Source: Pelagophyceae sp. CCMP2097
Lineage: Eukaryota; Sar; Pelagophyceae
Direction: 5' to 3'
NCBI GenBank assembly: GCA_026770575.1
Contig: MU657305.1
Span: 4,439-61,567, forward strand
DNA length: 57,129 bases
Made by a program: the position numbers and the translations under genes. Position 1 is the first letter of the stretch. Each line of letters opens with the position of its first letter. Positions 17,660-27,325 of this stretch are shown here, piece by piece. The notes under the pieces are model-generated. The model saw only the letters and a list, made by a program, of their open reading frames with translations, did not search any database and had not been told where the DNA came from.

Positions 17660-17930
17660 CAGGGCGATGACATTTACCTTGTATTTGTACTTTTATATTA
17701 AATAGATGGGGAGAACTAGTGTAAATTTCATTATCCACCAGAATAAAATTGTATATGAAAACATCGTAATTTACCAGGTAAATGCCTCGATTTACCGTTT
17801 TCGCCAAAGCGCCTTGAAATATATTTTTGCAAAGTGATGCGATAAGAGGAATATTTTGCTTCAAGTGAATTTAATAGAAACTCAAATTGAACTTTACTTT
17901 GTACTTGAATCTCGACGATTTCTACTCCTT
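17660..17930. other. AT-rich island, non-coding
   Basis: Base composition drops sharply to AT-rich over about 270 bp, against flanks that are mostly above 60 percent GC. It includes an ATTTACC-A-GGTAAAT palindrome at 17771-17785. A minus-strand frame of 91 codons (17589-17864) exists only because stop codons happen to be spaced out and has no recognisable similarity. It could be intergenic DNA, an old insertion or part of a transposable element. Confidence 0.5.
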
Positions 17931-18845
17931 GTCGACGGCGCCCCGAGGGAGGTCCAGGGAGGCTCTCGACGCGCTGCGTCGAGGTGCGCTCCCCGCTACC
18001 AAGTTGCTACATGTTACATTTGCCACAGACGTGCGAGGCCCGATTTAGCGGGAAAAGGTCGAAATGACCAGTGATTCATTGCGCTCCTAGCCTTCCTCAA
18101 ACTGAAGCGCCCGCCGCACCTCTGAGCTCGAGAGAGCCCACACTCGGCTGACTGAACTCCCGGTGGCTGACAAAAGGCTGACAAAACACCCGGTGCATGG
18201 TCGAATCGGGAACTGGCTCTCGACTAAAGTTGCCATTCTCTCCGAGCCACAAGGTTGCTACCCGGTTGAGGTTTGACACTCCCAGCGAGGTCCTTTATCG
18301 GCAGTCGGGAGAGCAGCACAGGGGCGCCGTGCGATGCGGCAACGAGGCATCCTCACGATTTCAAATTTGTAGGAGTCACGGTGCACATGAGAGTTCTTGT
18401 CGAAGTGTGAAGGTACGCCCAAGGGAATACCTGTACAAGCCTTCATCGCCCACCATCGCCCCGGACTCTTCGCGTCACCCCGGTCCATCGCGTTCAATGG
18501 AGAGAGCATCAATCGTGTGCAGCCCAGCTTCAAATTTTATGAAAGGGTAATCACTGACTGACTGATGCCTTTATCGCGCGGTGCAGCTCGGTGGAAACAT
18601 AGGCTGAGCTCCCAACGGGCTTGCCACCGCCGGCAGCCCCGGTTTGCGCCACTTTTTGATTCTGGCGATCTTTTTCGAAGCTGGGCTCGAGTGAGCGCAC
18701 TGCGTAATGCGTCGACGGAGGACACCTCCTCGTCTCCGCGTCTCGAAAATCGTCCCGGGGCTCGGTTCCGCACGGACTGCTTTCTTCCATTCAACGGCCC
18801 TCCGACAAGGCTTTCCCTTCGCAGATACCACCTCGACACTTCAAT
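17931..18845. other. Intergenic, repeat remnants
   Basis: About 900 bp without a supported gene. Frames on both strands up to 146 codons lack domain character. Short direct repeats are visible (GGCTGACAAAA twice near 18169-18187). Near 18535-18565 there is a TTTTATGAAAG...CACTGACTGACTGA string also found in an intron at 6841-6868. The right end should contain the promoter of the plus-strand gene at 18846. Confidence 0.45.
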
Positions 18846-20002
18846 ATGGCTCGGTCGTTCTCCGCCGGTGCGTCGCGCCCCCCCGCCGCCGCGCCTCTGT
18901 GACGCCGCGCGACGTAGTCATCGTCGCGCTCGTCTTCGGCGCGGCCGGCGCGCTCGCGCCCGCCACGCGGACTCGCACGGTGCGTCAACGCGTTTTCTGC
19001 GCTGAACGCACTTTCCGCGCCGCCGCGCCGACGCCGGCGTCAGGCGCGCAATGTCGCCGTGTCGATGGTCTTCGGCAAGACGCGCGACTCCAAGCGCGCC
19101 TTCGTCCCAGCCGTGGCCACCTCGGCGGTGAAGCCCGGTACGTCGCTTTTTCCGCTGCAGCGAGCCCGCATGCCTGCGAGCCCGGGGCGCCGGCGAGGCC
19201 GCGGACAGACGGGTCGGCCGCGGGGCGCCGACGCAGGCGGAGAAAGGGAGCGTCGGGAGGCGAGGCTTTTTCTAAAGTGGCTTCCGCGCGCTCGGGGGGG
19301 CGCTTTTTTTAAGCGCCCCCTGGGACGGGGCCGGCTGCGTCGGGCTTGCCCGGCGTGGCGCACGCGGGTCGCGCTTGCCTCGAAAAGAGACGACGAATGA
19401 TGGATTTCGAAAACGACGATGGGTTTGCCTAGGCTCGGCGGTGTCGGCCATCTGCAGTGGTCTGGACATCTGCATCGCCGTCGACTCGGACGGCTCCGTC
19501 TACGCCCTCGGCAACAAGTCCCCGATCCTCGGCACCGTGCGTGCAAACGCCGGGGGCGCCTCAGCCGGCTTGAGCCCTTTTCGGTGCCTGATTTTCGTTC
19601 CCCGGACGGCCGTCCTCTTTAGCCGCTCGCGGGCGGCACGGTCAAGGCGGGCACGATCAAGGACTCGCTGACGGGCACCACCTTCTCGCTGCGCACGGGC
19701 GAGATTGTCGGCCCCTTCGCCCCTAACTTCCCGTTCTCCATCCTCTTCGCGCTGCTCACGCCGTCGGGCCTGCCCGTCTTCAAGTGCCAGGCCGCCAACG
19801 GCCAGGTCTCCGTCGAGGTCGACGTCAACGCCAAGACGAACTTCGAGTGCGTCGGGCGATAGCACAATACGGAGGGTCTTTGGCGTCCGCTTGCTGTCGC
19901 GTTCGTCACAACCGAACTTTGCGCCGATACGTCTCTCGCAGGTCCGGCTACTGGAAGGGCATCCTGGACGCGCAGGGCAAGGCCGACGGCGGCTACTACT
20001 AG
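18846..20002 (+). CDS. Plastid-targeted Rieske-like protein without cluster ligands
   Basis: Six exons: 18846-18867, 18918-18979, 19044-19137, 19433-19536, 19623-19846 and 19942-20002 (567 nt, 188 aa, all phases close). Exons 1-2 encode a signal peptide ending GALAPA, an ASAFAP-type site, followed by an Arg/Thr-rich transit segment, so a plastid location is inferred. The mature part reads like a Rieske fold: an AVDSDGSVYALGNKSPILG segment, an LTGTTFSLRTGEIVGPF segment, then PVFKCQAANGQ. In true Rieske proteins the first and second loops hold Cys-x-His and Cys-x-x-His pairs that bind the 2Fe-2S cluster; here NKSPILG and FAPNFPF lack them, so the protein should not bind a Rieske cluster. The C-terminus is GYWKGILDAQGKADGGYY. 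Four of five donors are GTGCGT. Confidence 0.82.
19296..19320. other. Perfect 10-bp hairpin in an intron
   Basis: GGGGGCGCTT at 19296-19305 and its reverse complement at 19311-19320 are separated by five T. The hairpin lies inside the 295-nt third intron of the Rieske-like gene. It may be a slippage or transposon footprint; no function is inferred. Confidence 0.7.
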
Positions 20003-20304
20003 AGCGCGGCGCGGGCGCGCACTGCGTCCGGCCTGTTGATGCCCCCCATAACATTTTCGCCAAACTATACGATACCCCCCCAGCGTGAAGCCCGAGACGC
20101 GCAAAGGGGATGGGAGGAGCGCGAAGCGGGCGGAAGAGCGGGTCTCCGTCTTCCGTGGTCGCCCTCCATTGGACGCCGCCGTAAAGGACATGCGCCGACA
20201 CAAGCAGCCAAAGTTGCGGGTGTGTGTGCGGCATTTTGGCGAAGACTTGGAACAAGCTAGCTAGAAGCTACTGCGGACGTGCGGAGGCCGTACTTTGAAG
20301 AGCA
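20003..20304. other. Intergenic, promoter side of cyclophilin gene
   Basis: About 300 bp between two plus-strand genes. Nothing coding is supported. An AT-richer patch (around 20043-20080, with CCCCCC on both sides) and a GT-rich patch near 20217 are the only features seen. Confidence 0.4.
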
Positions 20305-21242
20305 ATGGGCCGCCCCGTGGTGTTCCTGGACGTCTCGATCGGCGGGTCGCCCGTGGGTCGGATCCTCATCGAGCTGTATGCGGATGTCGTGCCAAAGACC
20401 GCTGAGAACTTCCGGTGTCTGTGCACGGGCGAGAAAGAAGGCCTGCACTACAAGGGGTCTGCGTTCCACCGCGTGATTCCAAAGTTCATGCTCCAAGGCG
20501 GTGACTTTACAAAGGGGGATGGGACGGGCGGGCAGTCGATCTACGGAGGCAAGTTTGCCGATGAAAACTTCCGTATCAAGCACACCAAGGCCGGACTCCT
20601 CTCCATGGCCAACGCGCAGCGCAGCGTCGCAAAGCAGTGGAGTGCATTGACAGAAGTCTGCGTCGAGCGGCCTTGCTGAATTCGAGAGATGGCGTGGCAA
20701 GTGGCCTTGGCCTCACCCGCTTCGCAGGCGGGCCCGAACACGCAGAGTTCGCAGTTCTTCATCACGACCGTGTCGACGCCGCACCTCGACGGCAAGCACG
20801 TGGTGTTTGGAGAAGTGATCCATGGGATGGACGTCGTGAAGCGCGTCGAGGCCGTCGACACCATCGGCGCCAAGAACGCGCCTGCGCCAGCGTCCCAGCG
20901 AGGGTGGTCTCACAGAGGCTCGATCCGCGCCGGAGGAGAGAGGCCACGCGAACAATTCGACTCCGGCGCGATCGTCCGAGCAGGCCGGCTCCCATGCAGA
21001 AAGTCGTCATCACCGACTGCGGCCAGCGCCTGCCGCCGGCAGCGGCCAAGGCGCCGAAGCGGGCGGCGCCCGGCGAGTCTTCTTCCTCGGACTCGGAGCC
21101 TGCCAAGAAAAAGAAGAAGAAAAAGGGGTCCGACGACGAGGCCCAAGCGAAGAAGCGATTGAAGAAGCGCTTGAAGAAGGAGGCGAAGAAGGCGAAGAAG
21201 GAGGAGAAGAAAGAGAAGAAGAAGCGCCGATCGTCCTCGTAA
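20305..21242 (+). CDS. Nuclear cyclophilin-type peptidyl-prolyl isomerase
   Basis: Exons 20305-20613, 20728-20903 and 20984-21242 give 744 nt (247 aa), all in phase. The first 165 residues are a cyclophilin domain: [28 protein letters not shown] with the catalytic Arg, [20 protein letters not shown] across the first junction, [15 protein letters not shown] and KVVITDCGQ. Cyclophilins isomerise X-Pro bonds. The usual cyclosporin-contact Trp is replaced by His (STPHLDGKH), seen in cyclosporin-tolerant family members. The C-terminal tail has SSSSDSEP, a poly-Lys run and alternating Lys/Glu/Arg ending RRSSS, so nuclear, splicing-associated localisation (PPIG-like) is inferred. The first intron starts with GC, not GT, because only that join restores the universally conserved SMANAGPNT string. 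Confidence 0.9.
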
Positions 21243-21274
21243 TAGGTTTGTTCAAAGTGGGTTACGCTCCGGCT

Positions 21275-23782
21275 TCATTTGGGCGTGGTGGTGCCGGGGA
21301 TGTCGTTTGTGGCGTCGCGGAGGGGTTTGGAGGGCGTGGTCTCGAGGGGTTTTGTCTTGTTGAACTGCTTCGCATTTGAAGAGACGATGCCGCGCGTCTC
21401 CTCCACCTGGGCTTCTAAACAAAGAACCGCTCGGTCGCCGTGCGCAACCAGCGACAGTGCCGCGTCCGCGCTCTTCGCAAGAGACCGCCGTCGCTCTAAA
21501 TGTGCGGCGGAGAGGACCGCCGCCTCCTGCAAGAGGCGCGCCTCGACGCTTCGTAAAGCCAAGTGGAGCGCTTCCGCCTCCTCGCGGTCCGCCGCCGCCG
21601 CGCGCCGAGCCGCGTGCACGTCCGCCGCCGCCGCCGCTGCCGCGCGCGCCCGCGCCTCGCTCCGCGCGTCCGACCTATCAAGGCGGTGTCGAGGGCGCTC
21701 CGGCTTTTCTCAAGGTACGCCCTCGCGACTGGGGCATTGGTCCGTCGTTGTTGGTCCGTCGTTGATGTGTTTGCCATCCCCGGCGCGGCCTGCCACCGCT
21801 CGACGGCGGCGCCGAGGCGCTGCGCGCGGGCCTCGAGCTGGCGCTCGGCGTGCGCCAGGTGGTCACGCGCCTACGATAATGGTCTTTGGCAATGGCTATC
21901 AAAGACGTGTCTACGACGGTCTGAGAGTTAAGAGCACTCAGTCCATGTCTGGCCTACGACGGCCACCATCGTCGTCTCCCCTCGCCTTGTATCTCGCCTC
22001 GACTGCCGCCCGCAACAGTGAGATCCTTGCCGTGGCTTTCCCTTGAGATTCAGACGCGGCCTCTTCACGGCGGCGGCGTCCTGCGCGGCGCGGTCCTGCT
22101 CCAGCCGCAACTGCGCCGCCTCTGCGCGGACGTCGACGCCCCTCGACCTTAAAGCATCGGCGATCTCTGCCAGCGCAGGTTTCACCGCCGTCGCACGATC
22201 GGCAGCCGCCGCGCACTGCCTGTGCTTGCGCGTCACGTCGTCGCCCTCGTCTACCGCGCCGAGCGAGAGGTCGCGGCCCGACGCGTTCTTCGCCGTCCGC
22301 GGGACGAGGAGTAGCGCCGCCGCTCTCCGCGCGTACGACAAAGTGTGCTCAGCAGCCGGATCTAAAGCGGCGCACACGGCGGCTCGAGTTTGCCGCAGCT
22401 GGTCTGCCTTTTCCAACCGGCGTGCTTGCAGAGCCTCGAGGTCCCTGCACAGTTGGTCCTTTTGGACTTGCAACTTGAGCATTTCATCTCGCTCTGTAAC
22501 AATTCTCTGCCGTAAATCTTCAACGTCCTTCCTCTTCGCCAGCGCAAAGTCGCAGTCGCTCTGCGCCATGGCCGCCTCGGAAACGCTCTGCGCCGCCTCG
22601 GCGTCTGCTGCATTGAGGAGCTTCTCGAACCCGAGAGCTTCCGCAGCTGCCGCAGCATGGTCCGCGCGCATTAAAGTCCTCTTCTCCAGCGTCGCGGGCA
22701 GCCTTTGAGCGGAATCCGCCGCATCCGAACGGCGCTGCTGCACGTCCTTGACCCTTGCTTCGGCGCCTCGAAATTCCAAATCTAAAGCTTCGCCTCGAAC
22801 TTCAAAGGCCAAGTCCAGCCGCCGCCGCAGCTCGTCGCAGCCCTCGTCGTCGCCGCGCAGGAACAAAGCGTACCTGCAAAGGTGATCAATCCTCTCGAGA
22901 GGACGCTCCGCGGGCCAGGCAAGGGGGTCTCTTGCTCCGCGGGGACGCGGGCAAGTACGCATCGCCTACAAACTCGTAGAACACGCCTTCCGCCCCGGCG
23001 CGCTCGAGCCGCGACGCGACGCCGTCGCGCTCGTCCGTTTCGCTGTCGTCGCGCGGCGCCTAAAGGCGAGAGAGTCGGGGGGCGCGTCCGAGTGCATACA
23101 GAGAGGGCTAAGGGGCACGCACCTCGCCGTCGTCGCCTTTTCCGGCCTCGTTGCCTTTTGCGTGTTGGACGAGATCGACGAGCCACAGCAAAGCGGCAAG
23201 GAGCGCCGGCCACGTGTGCGCCGTGCCAACCGCACAAAGCCCAGTCTTGCTGATCTGAAAGGGGTATTTCACAGTCTTGAAGACGTCGACGACGTCGTCC
23301 TCGAACTTGCGGTCCGGCGATTTTGTCCAATGCGGGTCCAGCGCGGCGAAGAGGAAGGAGCAAACGTCCTCAAAGTCCCGCGCCGTCGGCCGCGTCTAAC
23401 GAGGGAATGGCGTCGGGCACACGATGGAGACGGCCTTCAGGACAGAGTCCCGGTCGGCTGCGGACTCTTTCATCCTGCTCTCGTGCGTCGGCGCCTCGAA
23501 CGACGACGAACGGCTACGCACGAGCGCCCGCGTCGACGAACAAGCTGTGTTCAAACCCGCGCCGCGCAAGTAGTCGGAGAGGCGCTGCACCGACGCGCGC
23601 AGGTAGCCCTTGTCGCCGATCCTGCGGGTGCGATGGTGGGTGTTTTATAAGGTGGCGTTCAGAGCGGGAACGCACGGTCGCGGGTCGACGGGTTGGCGAT
23701 TCCCGTGCCGCGTAGCAGAGTATGGCGCCGCCGCGCTCTTCCGCGCCGAGAAGAGCTGCGTCGCAGCCGAACGCGCCGACAT
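21275..23782 (-). CDS. NDC80: Kinetochore protein NDC80 (HEC1)
   Basis: Exons 23676-23782, 23522-23621, 23123-23395, 22959-23059 and the start of the exon from 22873 are phase-consistent. The spliced N-terminus has the family marks: VDPRPIGDKGYLRASVQRLS, then the calponin-homology core with RDFEDVCSFLFAALDPHWTK, KYPFQISKTGLCAVGTAHTW and ALLAALLWLVDLVQ, then FYEFVGDAYALFLRGDDEG. A long coiled coil follows, to EARARAAAAAADV and a final QVEETRGIVSS segment. NDC80 binds microtubules through the CH domain and pairs with NUF2 at the kinetochore. The coiled-coil frame shifts by one base near 22063-22066, where the next frame continues well (GKATARISLLRAAVEARYKA); I found no intron that explains it. 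Junctions between 21960 and 21690 are not resolved. A start 25 codons upstream (23857) is possible. Confidence 0.88.
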
Positions 23783-24132
23783 GCTACGCGGGAGGAACCT
23801 CGGGGTCGATTCTCGTGATTCTCGTTTGATTGCCCCGGTGCGTCTCCCCCGGGCCACTCACGGCGTCGCTTTCGCGGCGTGCGGCGCGCGCCTGGGCGTC
23901 GTCGACGTCGAGACGCGAGAGGCCTTGGACTCGGCGCCGCCGTCGGTGCGGCGCCGATTCGACGCCATCGACGCGCGGGTTCAAAAGGACCAAACCAAAC
24001 GGTTCTCAAAAGTCGACGTTTTTACAAAACTTGTTCCGAGCCGCTCCAATGCGGCTTCATGGCCTTTAAAGGACGGGCATGCGCCGGTTCTCTGGAGAGG
24101 CTCGCGGAGAGGGGGAGGTCGTCGAGCTGGTA

Positions 24133-24161
24133 CAGAAGGGTCGTGAGCAACGACCCTTCTG
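24133..24161. other. Perfect 12-bp hairpin downstream of ClpS
   Basis: CAGAAGGGTCGT at 24133-24144 and its exact reverse complement at 24150-24161 flank a 5-nt loop. It lies about 115 nt past the ClpS stop codon on the minus strand, and 350 nt upstream of the NDC80 start. It could be an RNA 3'-end structure of the ClpS transcript. The rest of the 23783-24275 gap shows no gene. Confidence 0.7.
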
Positions 24162-24275
24162 CAGACGAGTCGTCGGGACCCGCTTTCGACCCACGATTCG
24201 CAGCCTTCACGCGACTAAGCCCGAAGCACTTTATGTTATCAATCATTAAAACCCATGCCTCCATCGGCCTTCGAT

Positions 24276-25026
24276 TTAGCTCGCCGACGGCCCGCCCTCG
24301 CCAGGCTTGTCCTTGCGCTCTCCTTCAAAGTCCTTGTCCGGCGCGATGCTCGCCGTCAAACCGGCGCGCTGCAGCGTCTCGCAGTACTCCTTGGCCAGGT
24401 CCTTGGACGTTTGAGTGATCGTCGCCACGCCGGCCTCGTGCGTGGTAATCGTCATCTCGTGCGCCTTTTGGTCCGAAATCGTCGAGACCGTGTCCTGCAG
24501 CAGCGCCGTGACGTACCTACGCAGCCGCGTCGGGGCCCCGAAAAGGACGTTGCTCTTGCAAAGGGCCTCCGTTCCCCGGCGACGCACTCAAAGGTGTGGA
24601 TGTCGTCGTTGTGAAGCAAGAGGCGCCAGTAGCCCTCCTCCTCGAACTTGTCCTTCTTCTGGTCCTTGGCCTTGGTCGACTCGTCGGCCCGCTCCTCGAA
24701 GACTTGCTTCTTCTTGCGCTTCACAACCTATAGGAATTACTATCTAGGAATGTATAGGAATTACTGTCGAACCATCTGGTCATGAGATAGTTAGACCCCT
24801 ATCGACGGCGCGGCGTGGCAGCGCGCAAGCGGAGCGCCTGCGAGGGCCCTCCCCGACGCACTTTTTGCTGGCCCGGCTCGGCGCCGTCGCCGTCTGACAT
24901 TTGCAGCGGCCGGCCCCGCGGCTGCCGCAGCTCCGCGGGCTGCAGCGCGCGGCCGCGCGGCTGCCGTGCCGCGGGCCCGAAGGCGGAGACGCCCGCGCAG
25001 GCCGCGAGCAAGGCCACCTTGAACAT
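24276..25026 (-). CDS. CLPS: Plastid-targeted ClpS adaptor
   Basis: Exons 24862-25026, 24588-24727 and 24276-24516 total 546 nt (181 aa) with all phases closed. The N-terminus MFKVALLAACAGVSAFGPAA is a signal peptide with an ASAFAP-like site and is followed by a Gln/Arg/Pro-rich transit peptide. The ClpS core (about residues 85-160) has YWRLLLHNDDIHTFEYVTAL, with the Asn-Asp-Asp-x-His motif that contacts the N-degron, and HEMTITTHEAGVATITQTS. ClpS presents N-end-rule substrates to the ClpC chaperone of the plastid Clp protease. The second junction falls inside HTFE-Y, which strongly supports the splice. The first intron ends in a direct repeat containing AGTAATTCCTATA. Confidence 0.92.
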
Positions 25027-25160
25027 GGTCTTGAGAATTCTTGGAGTCGCTCAAAATTTTCAGCGACCTCGAAGAACCACCTGAGGACAAACGTTACGCG
25101 GACGCCCGACGTGGACCACCAGGCGGCGAGGGCCGTGTGTATTCTGTGAGGCGTGAGGGG

Positions 25161-25173
25161 TATTATTTATATA
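25161..25173 (-). promoter_or_regulatory. TATA-like element for ClpS
   Basis: On the minus strand the sequence reads TATATAAATAATA, about 135 bp upstream of the ClpS start codon, in otherwise GC-rich DNA. The position suits a TATA box with a 5' UTR of about 100 nt. This is inference from sequence and position only. Confidence 0.4.
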
Positions 25174-25220
25174 GGGGTGCTGCGTGCGCGTCTGGGGGTG
25201 TATAAAGTCATGTACAAAAG

Positions 25221-25275
25221 GGTATAATGATGTCGATGGGTGGGGGGTATAATGTCGATGGGGTATAATGTCGAG
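25221..25275. repeat. GGTATAATG short repeats
   Basis: Three copies of a unit containing GGTATAATG(A)TGTCGA follow each other at variable spacing in the gap between the lectin gene 3' end (25427) and the ClpS promoter. The remainder of 25027-25426 shows only GCTTCAG-type short repeats near 25320-25410 and no gene. Confidence 0.55.
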
Positions 25276-25426
25276 CAAGCTCTGCGGGGAGCGGGGAGCG
25301 GCGTCGATCGACGGCGCGGCCTGCGTCCCTGAAGCAGCGTCCGTCGCGGCTTGCCTTTCAGCGGCTGCGCCGTCGCTTCAGCGGCCGCTCCGCTTCAGCT
25401 GAGCCGCAGCGCCTGCGACTGAGGGC

Positions 25427-27116
25427 TCAGTCGCAGCGGAGGCGCACGGTGCGCGACCCGTAGCGTTCGCGCACCGTCGCAGACGTGCGGATGTCGCCGC
25501 GCGCGGCGTTTGTGTCGCGGCAGTCGTACTTGATGTCGAGGCCCTTTGGACAGTTCGGGTACGCGTCGCCGCCGAGCTGCGAATTCGTCACCTCGACGTC
25601 GCAGGCCACGGCGCCGTCGCACGCCGCTCGCGCCAGCGAGGCCGCCGTGACCTCTGCGGGGGTGCCGGAGGTGTAGTCGGGGCACCCGTAGCCAAACGTC
25701 GCGGAAAGCACGCGGACGCCAAACGCGCCCAGAGCGCGCTGGGACGCGCCCAGAGCGCCCAGCGCGCCAGACGCCGCGTCTGCGGGCGCCGGCGCCGGCG
25801 GCGCCGCGGCGGCGGGCGCGTCCTGCGCCTGCGTCGCCTCTTGCACCTCTTGCGCCTCCTTGGCTGCCTCCTTGGCCGCGTGCTTCGCCTGCTTGGCCGC
25901 CTGCTTGGCGGCGCGCTTCGCCTGCCGCGCGTGGCGCGCGGCGCGCCGCTGCTCTTGCAGCTCCGGGTCGTCGGTGCGCTCGCCCTTGCGGCCCTTGTGG
26001 CCCTTGCCGCTGCCGCCGCCGTTGCCGCCCTTGTGGCCTTTGTGCTTGCCGGGCGGCTGCGGCTTTGGCGCGCCCGGCGAGGAGGGTTGCGAGCAGGCGC
26101 CGGCCTTATCGAATTTCGCGGCGACGGGGCTCGGCACGCAGACGCCCTGGCGCTTGCCCGCATCGGGCGCGTCTGCGAACTGTTCCCGGAGCGCCTCTGA
26201 TTTGAGCGCCTCGTTGAGCGCCTCGAAGTTCAAAGCCACGGCGCTCAGAGCGCGCCCCGCGAGGTCAAAGCCGTCGCCAAAGAGCGTCTGCGCGCGGCCG
26301 GCGCCGTCGCCGAAGAGCGCCGACGCCTTTTGCGCAATGGCGTTCAAGTGCCGCTCCGCGACCTCTGCGGCCGCCGCCGACCGCTCCGCCAGCGACTCGG
26401 CGAGCGCCGCGGGCCAGTCTTGAGCCAGCGCCGCAGGCGCCGCAGTCCCAAAGACGGACGGCGCCGGCGGGCGCGCGCACGCCTACCGATGCGCTCCTTC
26501 CAGCAACGGCCCGGGCTCATCGCTCTGACACCAAAGAGGCCTTTCCCCCCCCGTCTCACGCACCGCGCGTCCGCCGCCGCGGTCCTCTGCGTCGCGCGCG
26601 AAGCGCTCCCACTTTTTCGCCTCGGCGCGCCACTTGGCCGCGTCCGCGCGGAAGGCCTTGGCCTTGGCACGCGACCTCGTCAGCCGCGCAGAGCCGCAGC
26701 GCCTAGAATCGCGTTCCGATCCTTTCTCAAAGTGGGCACGCAGGGGCTCCGCGGCTGGGGCTATTTCCACAGCGCGAGGATTGTTCGTCTACAGCAGGTC
26801 GAAGGCCGTTCGAAGGTCCAACTCACGCGGAGACCGCGCCGAGCGCCGCCGTGAGCAAGAGCAGGGCCAGCAAGACCTTGACCTTGACGTCGCCCGTGGG
26901 GCGGCCGGGCGCCCGCAGCCGCTCGACGAGGTCGACGAACGGGCCGAAGCCGCAGTCGACCTCGGATTCTTCGTCCTCCTCGCATTCGCATTCGCATTCG
27001 CTTTCACAGTCGTCGTCGCTCTCCAGGTCCGGCGGCCCGTCCGGGTCCGCTGGGCGCGGCTCCGGGGCGGCGTCCTCCTCCTCGTGGTCCACGAGCTCCC
27101 ACGACATCGCAATCAC
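25427..27116 (-). CDS. Type II membrane protein with SUEL-type lectin domain
   Basis: Exons 26827-27116, 26564-26702 and 25427-26482 total 1485 nt (494 aa), all phases close. Residues 1-75 are acidic (DLESDDDCESECECECEED) and presumably cytosolic. One transmembrane helix (VKVKVLLALLLLTAALGAV) sits at about residues 76-96 with no signal peptide before it, so type II topology is likely. Outside follow a charged helix, an Ala-rich helical region, a Gly/Lys/His linker and a Lys/Ala coiled coil. The last 95 residues resemble the galactose/rhamnose-binding (SUEL) lectin fold: SATFGYGCPDYTSG, AACDGAVACDVEVTNSQLGG and KGLDIKYDCRD with the regularly placed Cys residues. A surface role in carbohydrate recognition is inferred. 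The first donor is a consensus GTGAGT. Confidence 0.72.
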
Positions 27117-27188
27117 CGCAAGTCTCTCTCCAAGTTCTGCCTCTGTGAAGTGGCTGGCCCCAGCAGAGATTTCAGATTCTTGATCATT

Positions 27189-27232
27189 CTTCCAGAAACG
27201 ACCCTGCGCGTAAACGAACCTTCCAGAAACGA
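27189..27232. promoter_or_regulatory. Paired CTTCCAGAAACGA boxes
   Basis: The 13-bp string CTTCCAGAAACGA occurs at 27189-27201 and again at 27220-27232, 31 bp apart (about three helical turns). Each contains TTCCAGAA, which fits the nTTCnnGAAn arrangement of a heat-shock element. They lie in the 209-bp divergent promoter between the lectin gene (start 27116, minus) and the YdcF-like gene (start 27326, plus). Confidence 0.45.
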
Positions 27233-27325
27233 AGTCGACTCGTTGCGGCGCGCGCCAGTGTCTATAGACCTCTGGGTACGCCGCGGCGGCGTATACCTCC
27301 GTCCCTGGCTCTTTGGCAAGAGGTC

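Noticed and set aside
17589..17864. 91-codon minus-strand frame as a gene
   Set aside because: It lies in the AT-rich island, overlaps the next gene region and shows no domain or codon pattern like the neighbours.
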